A stretch of DNA of 64,000 bases from Methylobacterium sp. WSM2598 (GTDB lineage Bacteria > Pseudomonadota > Alphaproteobacteria > Rhizobiales > Beijerinckiaceae), in the NCBI RefSeq assembly GCF_000379105.1, contig NZ_KB900609.1, forward strand, positions 2,159,933 to 2,223,932, given 5' to 3'. Positions within the stretch are counted from its first letter, which is position 1. Every line of letters starts with the position of its first letter. Under the pieces are notes generated by a model. It was given only the letters and a program-made list of their open reading frames with translations. It ran no database searches and was not told the DNA's origin. A program made the translations under genes and the position numbers. Shown piece after piece: positions 36,407 to 43,185 of this stretch.

Positions 36407-37330
36407 TCACGCCGGCCGGTATGTGCCGTCGAGGGCCGGATCCCCGTCCGTCGCGGCCTGCCCGCGGGCGACGAGGTCCTCCAGATGGGCGTAGACCGAC
36501 AGCGCGGCCGCCCCGGCGAGCCGGGGATCGAGCCCCTGGTAGATCTCCGCGACGAGCGCCGGGATGGTCCGCCCGCCCGCGCCCAGGCGGTCGAGGATCG
36601 CGGCCTCGCGGGCGCGGCGGTGATGCGCGAGGGCGCGCACGAAGCGCTGCGGCTCGCGCACCGGCCCGCCATGGCCCGGCCAGTAGGTGCGCTCGGGCCG
36701 GCCCCTCAGGCGGTCCAGGGACGCCATGTAGGCCCCCATGGCGCCGTCCGGCGGCGCGACGATGCTGGTCGACCAGCCCATCACGTGGTCGCCCGAGAGC
36801 AGCGCCTCGTCCTCGGGCAGCGCGAAGGCGAGGTGGTTCATGGTGTGGCCCGGCGTCGCGACGGCGACCAGGGTCCAGCCCGGCCCGTCGATCCGCTCGC
36901 CGTCGGCGAGCGCGACGTCCGGCCCGTGGTCGCGGTCGGCGGCCGCGTCGAGGATGGTCCTCTCGCCGCCGCGCACCGCCCGGGCGGCGCGGTGCGGGCC
37001 GCACCCGACGATCGGCGCGCCGGTCGCGGCCTTCAGCGCGCGCGCGGCCGGCGAGTGGTCGCGATGCGTGTGGGTCACCGCGATGGCCGCCACGGTCTCG
37101 TCGCCGAGCGCGGCGAGGAGGGCCTCGACGTGGCCCGGCTCCTCGGGACCGGGATCGACCACCGCGACCCGGCCGTGCCCCACGATGTAGGTGCAGGTGC
37201 CGGTCTGCGTGAAGGGACCGCCGTTCGGGCAGACGAGGCGGCGGATCAGCGGCGAGACCGCCTCGACCCGCCCGGGCGCGGGCGCGTCGCGGGAGAAGGC
37301 CGGCGGTTCGGCGTCGTCGGAAGCGCTCAC
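36407..37330 (-). CDS. metallo-beta-lactamase-fold hydrolase (glyoxalase II-like / LACTB2 type)
   Basis: The 307-residue protein has the binuclear zinc site: THTHRDHSP (about residue 80-88), ATPGHTMNHLAF (about 151-162), LLSGDHVMGW (about 172-181) and a later histidine in YWPGHGGP (about 216-223). A C-terminal winged-helix-like tail follows, as in LACTB2-type MBL proteins, which act on thioesters or RNA. I choose the GTG at 37330 because GAGGGGGGAT precedes it and the product then starts with MSASDD. Substrate unknown. Confidence 0.88.
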   Translation of the reverse strand: MSASDDAEPPAFSRDAPAPGRVEAVSPLIRRLVCPNGGPFTQTGTCTYIVGHGRVAVVDPGPEEPGHVEALLAALGDETVAAIAVTHTHRDHSPAARALKAATGAPIVGCGPHRAARAVRGGERTILDAAADRDHGPDVALADGERIDGPGWTLVAVATPGHTMNHLAFALPEDEALLSGDHVMGWSTSIVAPPDGAMGAYMASLDRLRGRPERTYWPGHGGPVREPQRFVRALAHHRRAREAAILDRLGAGGRTIPALVAEIYQGLDPRLAGAAALSVYAHLEDLVARGQAATDGDPALDGTYRPA

Positions 37331-37466
37331 CCGGGATCCCCCCTCGTCCTCGGCACCGTCCCGGGTTACCGGCGCGGGCGGCGGCTGTCGAGCGCCGCGC
37401 CGAACTGGACCGTGCGGGCCCGCCGCGCTACCGTGACGCGAGCGACGTGATCCCGCTGGATGGGTC

Positions 37467-37904
37467 GTGGCGTACCTGATCGAGACCATCGGCTGCATCG
37501 CGCCCTTCCTGGCGGATCGCCTGCGGGCGGCCGGGATCGCGACCAGCGACGCGCTGCTCGCCCGTGCGGGCGACCCGGCGGACCGGAGGCGCCTCGCCGA
37601 CAGCACCGGGATCGACGCGGCGCAATTGCTGCGCTGGGCGGAGCGCTGCGACCTCTTCCGGGTGCACGGCCTCGCCCGCCCGATGGCGGAACTGCTCGAA
37701 TCCGCCGGCATCCGCACGGTCGGCGACCTCGCCCGCGAGGAGCCGGCCTCCCTGGGCGGGCGGCTCGCGGCGCTCAACGCCGAGCGCGGCCACTGCCCGG
37801 TGTCGCCGACGCCGCGCATGGTCGCCGACTGGATCGCGCGGGCGCGCCGGCTCGCGCCGCGAATCGCAGGGGAGCCCGGGGTCGCGGGGGAGCCCGCGCC
37901 CTGA
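37467..37904 (+). CDS. DUF4332 family protein
   Basis: The 145-residue protein is built of two helix-hairpin-helix-like units: LRAAGIATSDALLARAGDPADRR (about 22-44) and LESAGIRTVGDLAREEP (about 76-92), the pattern of DUF4332. It would bind nucleic acid or protein through these units. The start is a GTG at 37467, with GGATGGGTC just upstream. It is divergent from the metallo-beta-lactamase-fold gene and convergent with the DUF2865 gene, whose stop follows after one base. Confidence 0.75.
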   Translation: MAYLIETIGCIAPFLADRLRAAGIATSDALLARAGDPADRRRLADSTGIDAAQLLRWAERCDLFRVHGLARPMAELLESAGIRTVGDLAREEPASLGGRLAALNAERGHCPVSPTPRMVADWIARARRLAPRIAGEPGVAGEPAP

Positions 37905-38855
37905 TCAGCGGAAGGGCGAGGGGACCACGACGCGCACCGGCGCGAAGCCGGCATCCGTCGCCAGCACCGCGAAGCTCGCCATCTGGGCGACGCGGACCGG
38001 GCGCAGCTCGGCCCGCTGCGCCCGGCCGAGCTCTGCGCGGAAGCTCGCCTGCTCGCGCTCGCGGCGCGACACGTCGAGGGCGCGGTCGAGGTCCCGGCGC
38101 CACGCCGCCGGGAGGATCTCGGCGCGGCGGAACTCGACGAAGCGCGGCCGCACCGTCCCGCTGCGCCCCGTGAAGACCTGCCCGCCGCTCCGGGTCGCGA
38201 CCGCGTCGCCGGCGCGCAGGGTCGGGTCGCGGTCGAGGGGCAGGGGAGCCGCGACGAGGGCCCCGTCCGGCCGGCAGGAGCAGCCGGCGACGACGCGGCT
38301 GCGGTACAGGAAGGCGCTCGCGCCGTCCCGGTAGGGCCGGCCGTCCAGGCCGACCGCGCGGTCGAGCTCCTGCCCGGGATCGACGGTGTAGAGGCGGGTC
38401 TCGGCGCCCGGGCAGGCGGCCGCGCAGGCCGCCTCGTGCGCGGGGGCATCCGCCCTCGTCCGCAGGGTCGCCAAGGGGAACATGTAGCCGTCGCAGGTGC
38501 GCACGCAGACCGAGCGGCTCCCGCCCCTCTCGTGCGGCGCCGGCGGGGCGGCGCGGCCGGCGGCGGCGAGTCTCGGCCGCATCGTCTGGACCGCGCGCGG
38601 CGCCGGGCGCGACGCCCAGCGCCGGCGCGGCGGCGCTTGCGAGGCGCGCGCGGCGCGCGGCGGGGCCGGCCGCACCTCGAAGAGGCGCGGGGCGGCCGCG
38701 CGGGGAGCCGTGCCGAAGAGGAACTCGAAGAGTCCGGCATCATCCGCGGCGCGCACCAGCGTCGTCGTTCCCACCGCCCCGCCGAGCCCGATCAGCGCCC
38801 CGAGCAGGCTCGTGCGCAGCACCGACCGGCCGCTCGACAAAGACCGCATGCCCAT
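37905..38855 (-). CDS. DUF2865 family exported protein
   Basis: The 316-residue protein has an uncleaved anchor or signal (TSLLGALIGLGGAVGTTTLV), a Pro/Arg/Ala-rich linker (about 50-110), then the DUF2865 domain: SVCVRTCDGYMFPLATLRT, AACAAACPGAETRLYTV and YRSRVVAGCSCRPDG, whose cysteines are probably disulfide-bonded. Family members are envelope proteins of Rhizobiales with unknown function. The ATG at 38855 is preceded by GGGGAGACGTC. The stop abuts the convergent DUF4332 gene. Confidence 0.8.
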   Translation of the reverse strand: MGMRSLSSGRSVLRTSLLGALIGLGGAVGTTTLVRAADDAGLFEFLFGTAPRAAAPRLFEVRPAPPRAARASQAPPRRRWASRPAPRAVQTMRPRLAAAGRAAPPAPHERGGSRSVCVRTCDGYMFPLATLRTRADAPAHEAACAAACPGAETRLYTVDPGQELDRAVGLDGRPYRDGASAFLYRSRVVAGCSCRPDGALVAAPLPLDRDPTLRAGDAVATRSGGQVFTGRSGTVRPRFVEFRRAEILPAAWRRDLDRALDVSRREREQASFRAELGRAQRAELRPVRVAQMASFAVLATDAGFAPVRVVVPSPFR

Positions 38856-39391
38856 GACGTCTCCCCGACAAGCTCGGCGCTGATACGACCGAGTCGAGCC
38901 GGCAAGCAATCGGCACGAAACACCGAGGGCTGCATCAATTTCAGGCGCCGCCCGGCCAGACGAAGGGCAGAGGGTTCCGCTGCCGGCGTCATTCAGCGAA
39001 AGTGGTCGCCGGCACCGCGTCAAGAATGGCGCGGAAACAACAACTCAAGCATAATTTCACGAGCTATTCTGCGAGGAGACTTGAAATCGATCGTCCGGTC
39101 TCGCGGTGTCGAGTTTGCAATGCCGATGTCTAGGAACTAACTCAATACGGCGGACGGCAGCCTTGCCCGACCCCCGCTCCCCCGGCAACGGAATACCGTG
39201 TCACGCCGCCCGCGGTGCCCACGCTCTCCCTCGTGTCGGGGGAGGGCTCGGGTACCGCGACTGTCTCGCCTCATGATCTCCGGTTCGGGGCAGAGCCGCG
39301 TCGGACAGGCACGCCCGCATGCGACGGTTCTTCGCCCTCGCGAGCTCCGGCCGGGCGCGGGAGGCGGGCCGCGACGGGTGTCGGGCCGGGC
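38856..39391. other. gene-poor stretch upstream of DUF2865
   Basis: No clear gene in 536 nt. The segment around 39030-39140 is the most AT-rich part, with TCAAGCATAATTTCACGAG and similar runs, and could hold promoters. A TTG at 39080 preceded by GAGGAG would start a 19-residue peptide, which I consider unlikely to be real. From 39141 to 39391 I see nothing. Confidence 0.6.
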
Positions 39392-39595
39392 TCAGCCGCC
39401 GCGTCTTCCGCGACGGGCCCGCACCGGGACGGGAACCGGCGCGGGCTGCGCCACGCCCCGCAGGGCCGCCGCGGCAGCCGCGAGGGCCGCACCCGCTGCG
39501 ATGGCCGGGATGAGGGCGCCGGCCTCCACGAACCCGACCAGGATCAGCCCGATCAGGAGGGCCAGGCCGGCCTGCAGGGCAAGGGATCGGTTCAT
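39392..39595 (-). CDS. small two-helix membrane protein, EcfG-controlled
   Basis: The 67-residue protein MNRSLALQAGLALLIGLILV... has two hydrophobic segments (about residues 6-21 and 25-45) and a basic, Pro/Arg-rich tail. The start at 39595 is fixed by TGGAGG eight bases upstream. A perfect EcfG-type promoter (GGAAC-N17-CGTT) lies at 39623-39648 on this strand, which would give a leader of about 20 nt. It therefore belongs, by sequence, to the general stress regulon. No family is recognised. Confidence 0.65.
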   Translation of the reverse strand: MNRSLALQAGLALLIGLILVGFVEAGALIPAIAAGAALAAAAAALRGVAQPAPVPVPVRARRGRRGG

Positions 39596-39622
39596 CGAGC
39601 GCCTCCAATGGTTCGCCTCGGC

Positions 39623-39648
39623 AACGTGCGGCACGAAACCGGGGTTCC
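39623..39648 (-). promoter_or_regulatory. EcfG-type promoter for the small membrane protein
   Basis: On the reverse strand GGAAC (39644-39648) and CGTT (39623-39626) are 17 bp apart, about 28 bp ahead of the start codon. This matches the EcfG (general stress sigma factor) consensus of alphaproteobacteria. Confidence 0.75.
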
Positions 39649-39696
39649 GCTTCCCCAAGATGGGGGCGGATTCGGCCCCTGTCGCTGCGACAAAGC

Positions 39697-39721
39697 GGAA
39701 CCGGGAGACAGGCTTGACGTT
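39697..39721 (+). promoter_or_regulatory. EcfG-type promoter for the DUF1328 gene
   Basis: GGAAC (39697-39701) and CGTT (39718-39721) are separated by 16 bp. The site lies 57 bp before the DUF1328 start and faces it. Confidence 0.78.
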
Positions 39722-39777
39722 TGTAAGCTCAAGATCGGCCGCGGGCCGATGATCCGACCATACGAAAGGTTCGCGCC

Positions 39778-39954
39778 ATGCTGGGTTGGGCGGTTACTTT
39801 CCTGGTGGTGGCCCTGGTGGCCGCGCTGTTCGGGTTCGGCGGGATCGCCGGGACGGCGGTCGAGGCCGCCAAGATCATCTTCTTCGTCGCGGTGGTGCTG
39901 TTCGCGATCTCGGCCATCGTCGGCCTGCTGCGCGGACGCTCCTCCACGCTCTGA
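39778..39954 (+). CDS. DUF1328 family membrane protein
   Basis: The 58-residue protein ([20 protein letters not shown]...) is the typical DUF1328/YtjA inner-membrane protein with two helices (about residues 4-24 and 32-52) joined by the conserved [12 protein letters not shown]. The ATG is preceded by GAAAGG at good spacing. Members are repeatedly found among stress-induced genes. Here an EcfG-type promoter at 39697-39721 drives it. Molecular function unknown. Confidence 0.88.
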   Translation: MLGWAVTFLVVALVAALFGFGGIAGTAVEAAKIIFFVAVVLFAISAIVGLLRGRSSTL

Positions 39955-40006
39955 GCCTCGGCCGCCGAAGTCGTCATCGGTTCGGCAGCCAGCAACGTGC
40001 GGGACC

Positions 40007-40022
40007 AGACCTGAACAGGTCT
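40007..40022 (+). terminator. hairpin after DUF1328
   Basis: AGACCTG (40007-40013) and CAGGTCT (40016-40022) form a tight stem with a two-base gap, flanked by an outer TGCGGG/CCCGCA pairing with small internal loops. It lies 52 nt after the DUF1328 stop. There is no T-tract, so termination is uncertain. Confidence 0.4.
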
Positions 40023-40044
40023 TGCCCCGCAACTGCGCGGGCGC

Positions 40045-40096
40045 GGGCCCAAGGGGGCCCGGGCCCAAGGGGCCCCGGGCCCAAGGGGCCCAAGGA
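40045..40096. repeat. 16-bp GC-only tandem repeat with palindromic GGGCCC cores
   Basis: GGGCCCAAG begins at 40045, 40061 and 40077 (period 16), with a shortened fourth copy from 40086. Each unit contains GGGCCC, so the array can fold in many ways. It lies between the convergent DUF1328 and nepR genes and may block readthrough between them. Confidence 0.8.
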
Positions 40097-40208
40097 GGCT
40101 TGCTCCGGGACGTCGTCGCAATATCAGCCCGACGATGGCGAGCCGGCCCCCGGCCCAGGATGGCCGGAGCCTCGTCGTGCGGGGGCGGACGAGCCGCGGC
40201 CGCGCGCC

Positions 40209-40427
40209 TCAGGAGTTCTTCGAGGTCTCGGCGGGCTGGTCGAGGCTGGCCAGCAGCTCGACGAAGCGCTCGGGAATCGGCTGCTGCACGAGCTCGTCGT
40301 ACATGGCGCGAAGGTGGGAGCCGAGCCTGCCCTGAGTGAGTCGATCGAGCCCAGGCTGATCGGACCCGCCTGCGACCCCGTGGTCCGCCGGCGTCTGCGC
40401 GCCGCCCATCCCCTTGCCATCGATCAT
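40209..40427 (-). CDS. nepR: NepR family anti-sigma factor
   Basis: The 72-residue protein contains the NepR core LGSHLRAMYDELVQQPIPER followed by FVELLASLDQ (about residues 35-64), the two helices that grip EcfG or, on stress, the sigma-like domain of PhyR. NepR keeps EcfG inactive until phosphorylated PhyR takes NepR away (partner switching, first worked out in Methylobacterium and relatives). AAGGGGATTTGC precedes the ATG at 40427. It diverges from phyR, and each has an EcfG-type promoter. No ecfG gene is in the window. Confidence 0.92.
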   Translation of the reverse strand: MIDGKGMGGAQTPADHGVAGGSDQPGLDRLTQGRLGSHLRAMYDELVQQPIPERFVELLASLDQPAETSKNS

Positions 40428-40511
40428 GCAAATCCCCTTCGCCCCGCCCCCGGGCAGACGGGCAGGGCGATACTGCGGCGCTTGTTGACCAACACGCGCT
40501 CTTGCGCCGAC

Positions 40512-40536
40512 AACGCGTCCGGGCCGGGGCGGTTCC
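40512..40536 (-). promoter_or_regulatory. EcfG-type promoter for nepR
   Basis: Reverse-strand GGAAC (40532-40536) and CGTT (40512-40515) are 16 bp apart, about 85 bp before nepR. The site is back-to-back with the phyR promoter, so EcfG would drive its own inhibitor. Confidence 0.78.
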
Positions 40537-40544
40537 ACGGAACC

Positions 40545-40569
40545 GGAACGATCGCGCGGGCGCGGCGTT
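40545..40569 (+). promoter_or_regulatory. EcfG-type promoter for phyR
   Basis: GGAAC (40545-40549) and CGTT (40566-40569) are 16 bp apart, 47 bp before the phyR start. It would give positive feedback on PhyR. Confidence 0.8.
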
Positions 40570-40616
40570 GTGGATCAGGGTCTTCGCACGCGGACACCAC
40601 TCTCAAGGGGAACTGA

Positions 40617-41420
40617 ATGTCGACAGCACAACTCGTCGTGCAGCACCTGCCGTACCTGCGCCGCTACGCACGCGCGCTCACGGGCAGCCAGGTGGCCGGC
40701 GATGCCTACGTGGCCGCGACGCTCGAAACGCTCGTCAACGAGCCCGAAACACTGGGCCGCAGCGCGAACGTCAAGGCCGATCTGTTCAGGGTCTTCACGC
40801 GGATCTGGAACTCGTTGTCGGTGAACGGTCAGAGCGACCAGGTGCAGCACGACCTGCCCGCCGAGGTCCGGCTCGGCCAGATCACGCCCCTGCCGCGGCA
40901 AGCCTTCCTGCTCTCCTGCCTCGAAGGCTTCTCCGAGGAGGATGCCGCGACGATCCTGGGCGTCGACATCTCGGAGGTGCGCGACCTCGTCGACGAGGCG
41001 GGCCGGGAACTGGCCGCCGACATGGCGACCGAGATCCTGATCATCGAGGACGAGCCGCTGATCGCCATGGACCTGGAGGCCCTCGTCGAGGGGCTCGGCC
41101 ACAACGTCACGGGGGTCGCCCGCACGCGGTCGGAGGCGATCAAGCTCGCCGAGGGCCGCAGGCCCGGCCTCATCCTGGCGGACATCCAGCTGGCGGACGG
41201 CAGTTCCGGCCTCGACGCGGTCAACGACCTGCTCAAGACCTTCGAGGTGCCGGTGATCTTCATCACGGCCTATCCGGAGCGCTTCCTCACCGGCGAGCGG
41301 CCCGAGCCGGCCTTCCTGATCGCCAAGCCGTTCCAGCCCGCCAACGTCTCCGCGGTGATCAGCCAAGCCCTCTTCTTCCAGCAGAGCGCCCGCCGCCGCG
41401 AGGCCAAGGCAACGGCCTGA
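40617..41420 (+). CDS. phyR: PhyR, general stress response regulator (sigma-like domain + receiver)
   Basis: The 267-residue protein joins an EcfG-like sigma domain (about 1-135: YLRRYARALTGSQVAGDAYV, PLPRQAFLLSCLEGFSEEDAA) to a C-terminal receiver (about 140-258). The phosphoacceptor is the aspartate in LILADIQLADG (about residue 190), with VIFITAYPERFL and IAKPFQP completing the FATGUY-type receiver. Phosphorylated PhyR binds NepR and frees EcfG. AAGGGG precedes the ATG. It stands divergent from nepR and is followed by a strong terminator. The activating kinase is not adjacent. Confidence 0.96.
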   Translation: MSTAQLVVQHLPYLRRYARALTGSQVAGDAYVAATLETLVNEPETLGRSANVKADLFRVFTRIWNSLSVNGQSDQVQHDLPAEVRLGQITPLPRQAFLLSCLEGFSEEDAATILGVDISEVRDLVDEAGRELAADMATEILIIEDEPLIAMDLEALVEGLGHNVTGVARTRSEAIKLAEGRRPGLILADIQLADGSSGLDAVNDLLKTFEVPVIFITAYPERFLTGERPEPAFLIAKPFQPANVSAVISQALFFQQSARRREAKATA

Positions 41421-41450
41421 TCTCGCCCGGACCTCGCAGCGACACCTGCC

Positions 41451-41479
41451 AGGGCCGTCCCACCGGGGCGGCCCTTTGT
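41451..41479 (+). terminator. rho-independent terminator of phyR
   Basis: AGGGCCGTCCC (41451-41461) pairs with GGGGCGGCCCT (41465-41475), one wobble, followed by TTGT. It begins 31 nt after the phyR stop. Confidence 0.75.
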
Positions 41480-41544
41480 CATGAGATGGTCTTGGGATCA
41501 TCAGGTGGCTTTGGGATCATCTCGGGCGCTGCGTCGCTCCGACA

Positions 41545-41635
41545 TAAAGAAACGGGCCGGATAGGCTCCAGCCCGTTCTGAGTTTCCGGCCGATGCACAA
41601 GGGGAATGCGGGGAGGACCAGGTGGCCGGGTTGCC
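41545..41635 (-). ncRNA. candidate EcfG-controlled small RNA, about 90 nt
   Basis: A perfect EcfG-type promoter at 41641-41666 points leftwards into a stretch with no gene. About 60-85 nt on comes a 10-bp stem with a 7-nt loop (41551-41577; AACGGGC/GCCCGTT outer stem) followed on this strand by TCTTTA. Promoter and terminator would bound a transcript of about 90 nt. Its 5' half contains TCCTCCCCGCATTCCCC, an anti-Shine-Dalgarno-like tract as used by many alphaproteobacterial sRNAs. A short coding frame through it exists but has no ribosome site that I can defend. Confidence 0.55.
41551..41577 (-). terminator. terminator hairpin of the candidate sRNA
   Basis: AACGGGC (41551-41557) and GCCCGTT (41571-41577), extended inward by three more pairs, form a 10-bp stem with a 7-nt loop. 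On the reverse strand it is followed by TCTTTA. No protein gene ends into it from either side at close range. Confidence 0.65.
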
Positions 41636-41640
41636 TAATC

Positions 41641-41666
41641 AACGTCGCCCCGCCCGGCGGGGTTCC
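41641..41666 (-). promoter_or_regulatory. EcfG-type promoter with no protein gene behind it
   Basis: Reverse-strand GGAAC (41662-41666) and CGTT (41641-41644) are 17 bp apart. The start point would be near 41634, which fits the candidate small RNA. Confidence 0.7.
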
Positions 41667-41807
41667 CGCGCCGGCGCGTTGATTTTCGGCGAGTGTTGCG
41701 GCGAGGCCGCATGCGCCGCCGGCGGGCGGCCTGCACATGGTCAACGAAGCGTGAAGGGCCTCACTCGGATCCGCCCCAAAAACTGTGCCGTTCGTGCACG
41801 GCCACAC

Positions 41808-41833
41808 GGAACGACTGGGCCGGTCGCGACGTT
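41808..41833 (+). promoter_or_regulatory. EcfG-type promoter for the exported protein at 41874
   Basis: GGAAC (41808-41812) and CGTT (41830-41833) are 17 bp apart, 41 bp before the start codon. Confidence 0.78.
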
Positions 41834-41873
41834 ATCGGATCGACGTGTCAAGCTTCGCTCCGAGGACCCGCGT

Positions 41874-42377
41874 ATGCTTCGCGCTCACCTCTTCTTCAGC
41901 ATCACCGCCCCGGCCGCGCTGCTTGCCCTGATCGCGCAGCCAGTGGTCGAACACTCGCTCGCGGCGATGGCCGGGCCGGCCAAGACCCCGGCTCAGCTTG
42001 TCAAGGGCGACCGGATCGCGCCACCGCGGCCGGCCGGCCTGCCGCAGAAGCCGGTGGCGGTCGAGATCACGGGGCTCGGGGCCGCGAAGGTCACGCTGCG
42101 CAACGCGGCGGGCGACGTGGTCTTCGAGACCGATTCTTCCGCCAACACCACGCTGGTGGCCCGGGACACGGCACTGCCGCACGTCACCCTGCGCACCCGG
42201 GAGGGCGTGCCGGTGGTGCAGCGGGCACCCGGCCCGCCGGCGGGCGAGGTCGGCACGCGCCGCACCATGCCGGAGGGCTGCGAGGGCGCGATCAGCGGCC
42301 TCGCCGGCCACGAGGCCCGGCGGCTGCTGCCGAGCCGCTGCCTCGCCCAGGCGGCTCCGGCTCCGGCCGCGGGCTGA
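41874..42377 (+). CDS. exported protein of unknown function, EcfG-controlled
   Basis: The 167-residue protein has a signal sequence (MLRAHLFFSITAPAALLALIAQ), then a Pro/Lys-rich linker and a predicted beta-sandwich-like domain (VAVEITGLGAAKVTLRNAAG, VVFETDSSANTTLVARDTALP). A pair of cysteines near the C-terminus (EGCEGAISGL, PSRCLAQ) may form a disulfide. GAGGA precedes the ATG at 41874, and a perfect EcfG-type promoter lies upstream. A periplasmic stress-induced protein is inferred. It is followed by a 65-residue gene after 37 nt. Confidence 0.7.
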   Translation: MLRAHLFFSITAPAALLALIAQPVVEHSLAAMAGPAKTPAQLVKGDRIAPPRPAGLPQKPVAVEITGLGAAKVTLRNAAGDVVFETDSSANTTLVARDTALPHVTLRTREGVPVVQRAPGPPAGEVGTRRTMPEGCEGAISGLAGHEARRLLPSRCLAQAAPAPAAG

Positions 42378-42414
42378 GCCGCGGCCCCGCACGCGCGTTC
42401 ATGGAGAGAGAGAC

Positions 42415-42612
42415 ATGCTCGGCTACCGCGAAATCGACGACCCGGCTCCCCCGCCCGCGGCGGAGCGCGTCCGGCGCGAGCCCGCGACCCTGCCCGAGGG
42501 CGAGCGCCTGGAGCGGCTGCTGGCCGGGCTGGTGGTCACGCGCCCGTCCGACGACACGGTCTGTCCGGCCCTGCTCAAGCGCAACCTGGTGGTGACGCAA
42601 CTCGCGGCCTGA
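42415..42612 (+). CDS. small protein of unknown function (65 residues)
   Basis: The frame MLGYREIDDPAPPPAAERVR... encodes a soluble, acidic/proline-rich N-terminal half and a helix-like C-terminal half (LERLLAGLVVTRPSDD) ending in KRNLVVTQLAA. GGAGAGAGAGAC precedes the ATG, and it lies 37 nt after the exported protein gene, so both are probably in one EcfG-driven transcript. A terminator follows. I recognise no family. Confidence 0.55.
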   Translation: MLGYREIDDPAPPPAAERVRREPATLPEGERLERLLAGLVVTRPSDDTVCPALLKRNLVVTQLAA

Positions 42613-42645
42613 GGCCGCCCCCGGCGGGGCGAGGACGACACGGAT

Positions 42646-42674
42646 ACGGGCGCCGCGAGGTGCCCGTTTCGTTT
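42646..42674 (+). terminator. rho-independent terminator after the 65-residue gene
   Basis: ACGGGCGCC (42646-42654) and GGTGCCCGT (42659-42667) form a stem with one mismatch and a GCGA loop, followed by TTCGTTT. Confidence 0.7.
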
Positions 42675-42754
42675 GTCCGGCGAAGGTGAGGCGAGGCATG
42701 CCGACGCCGTGGCCCGGCAACCATGCCGGACCACGGCGAAGCGTCAGATGAGGT

Positions 42755-42949
42755 TCAATCCTCGCTCGAGCGGCCCGACCCGGAGGCCTGCCCACCCTTG
42801 CGCCCCGCGGACGAGGCGAGTTCGCGATCCTGGGAGAACGAGCGCTTTTCGGCGGGAACGCTGCGGCCGCCCTTGCTGGCGATCTCGCGCTGCCGCTCCA
42901 TGTCCATCGAAGCGAAGCCGCGCTTCGAGGTCGAATTGCCGGTTGCCAT
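42755..42949 (-). CDS. KGG-motif general stress protein
   Basis: The 64-residue protein shows the stress-induced KGG repeat family: RGFASMDMERQREIASKGGR (about residues 10-29) and a second RELASSAGRKGGQ near residues 43-54. It is strongly hydrophilic and probably disordered, like the Con-10/YciG proteins that protect against desiccation or oxidative stress. AAGGAGG precedes the ATG. A near-consensus EcfG site (GGAAC-N16-GGTT) lies upstream at 42983-43007, consistent with its neighbours. Confidence 0.82.
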   Translation of the reverse strand: MATGNSTSKRGFASMDMERQREIASKGGRSVPAEKRSFSQDRELASSAGRKGGQASGSGRSSED

Positions 42950-42982
42950 GAATGCCTCCTTGGCCGGTGTCCTCGTGCTCTC

Positions 42983-43007
42983 AACCTTCAGCGCAAATGA
43001 TGGTTCC
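42983..43007 (-). promoter_or_regulatory. near-consensus EcfG-type promoter for the KGG protein gene
   Basis: Reverse-strand GGAAC (43003-43007) and GGTT (42983-42986) are 16 bp apart, about 35 bp before the start codon. The -10 differs from CGTT by one base. Confidence 0.55.
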
Positions 43008-43060
43008 TAATCCCCTTCGGCCCCGTCCCGGCCTGGGACGGCGGCGGGGGCGCCGGGGCC

Positions 43061-43085
43061 GGAACCGTGTCCCGGCGCTGACGTT
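43061..43085 (+). promoter_or_regulatory. EcfG-type promoter for the gene at 43186
   Basis: GGAAC (43061-43065) and CGTT (43082-43085) are 16 bp apart, about 100 bp before the small gene. Confidence 0.72.
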
Positions 43086-43185
43086 CGCCCCGGTGCCGGT
43101 CCGGGCCGGAATCCCGCCCGGACCGGCATGAGCGGGCGTCGCCGACGCGGTGGCCGCGCCTCCGGTCGAGCCAGGAGCCTCCCCG

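Noticed and set aside
39080..39140. A TTG-started 19-residue peptide preceded by GAGGAG
   Set aside because: Too short to judge, no conservation visible, and no neighbouring gene that it could lead.
41517..41807. Reverse-strand open frame over the candidate sRNA
   Set aside because: No ribosome site at a plausible start; the frame runs through the terminator hairpin, so an RNA without coding function fits better.
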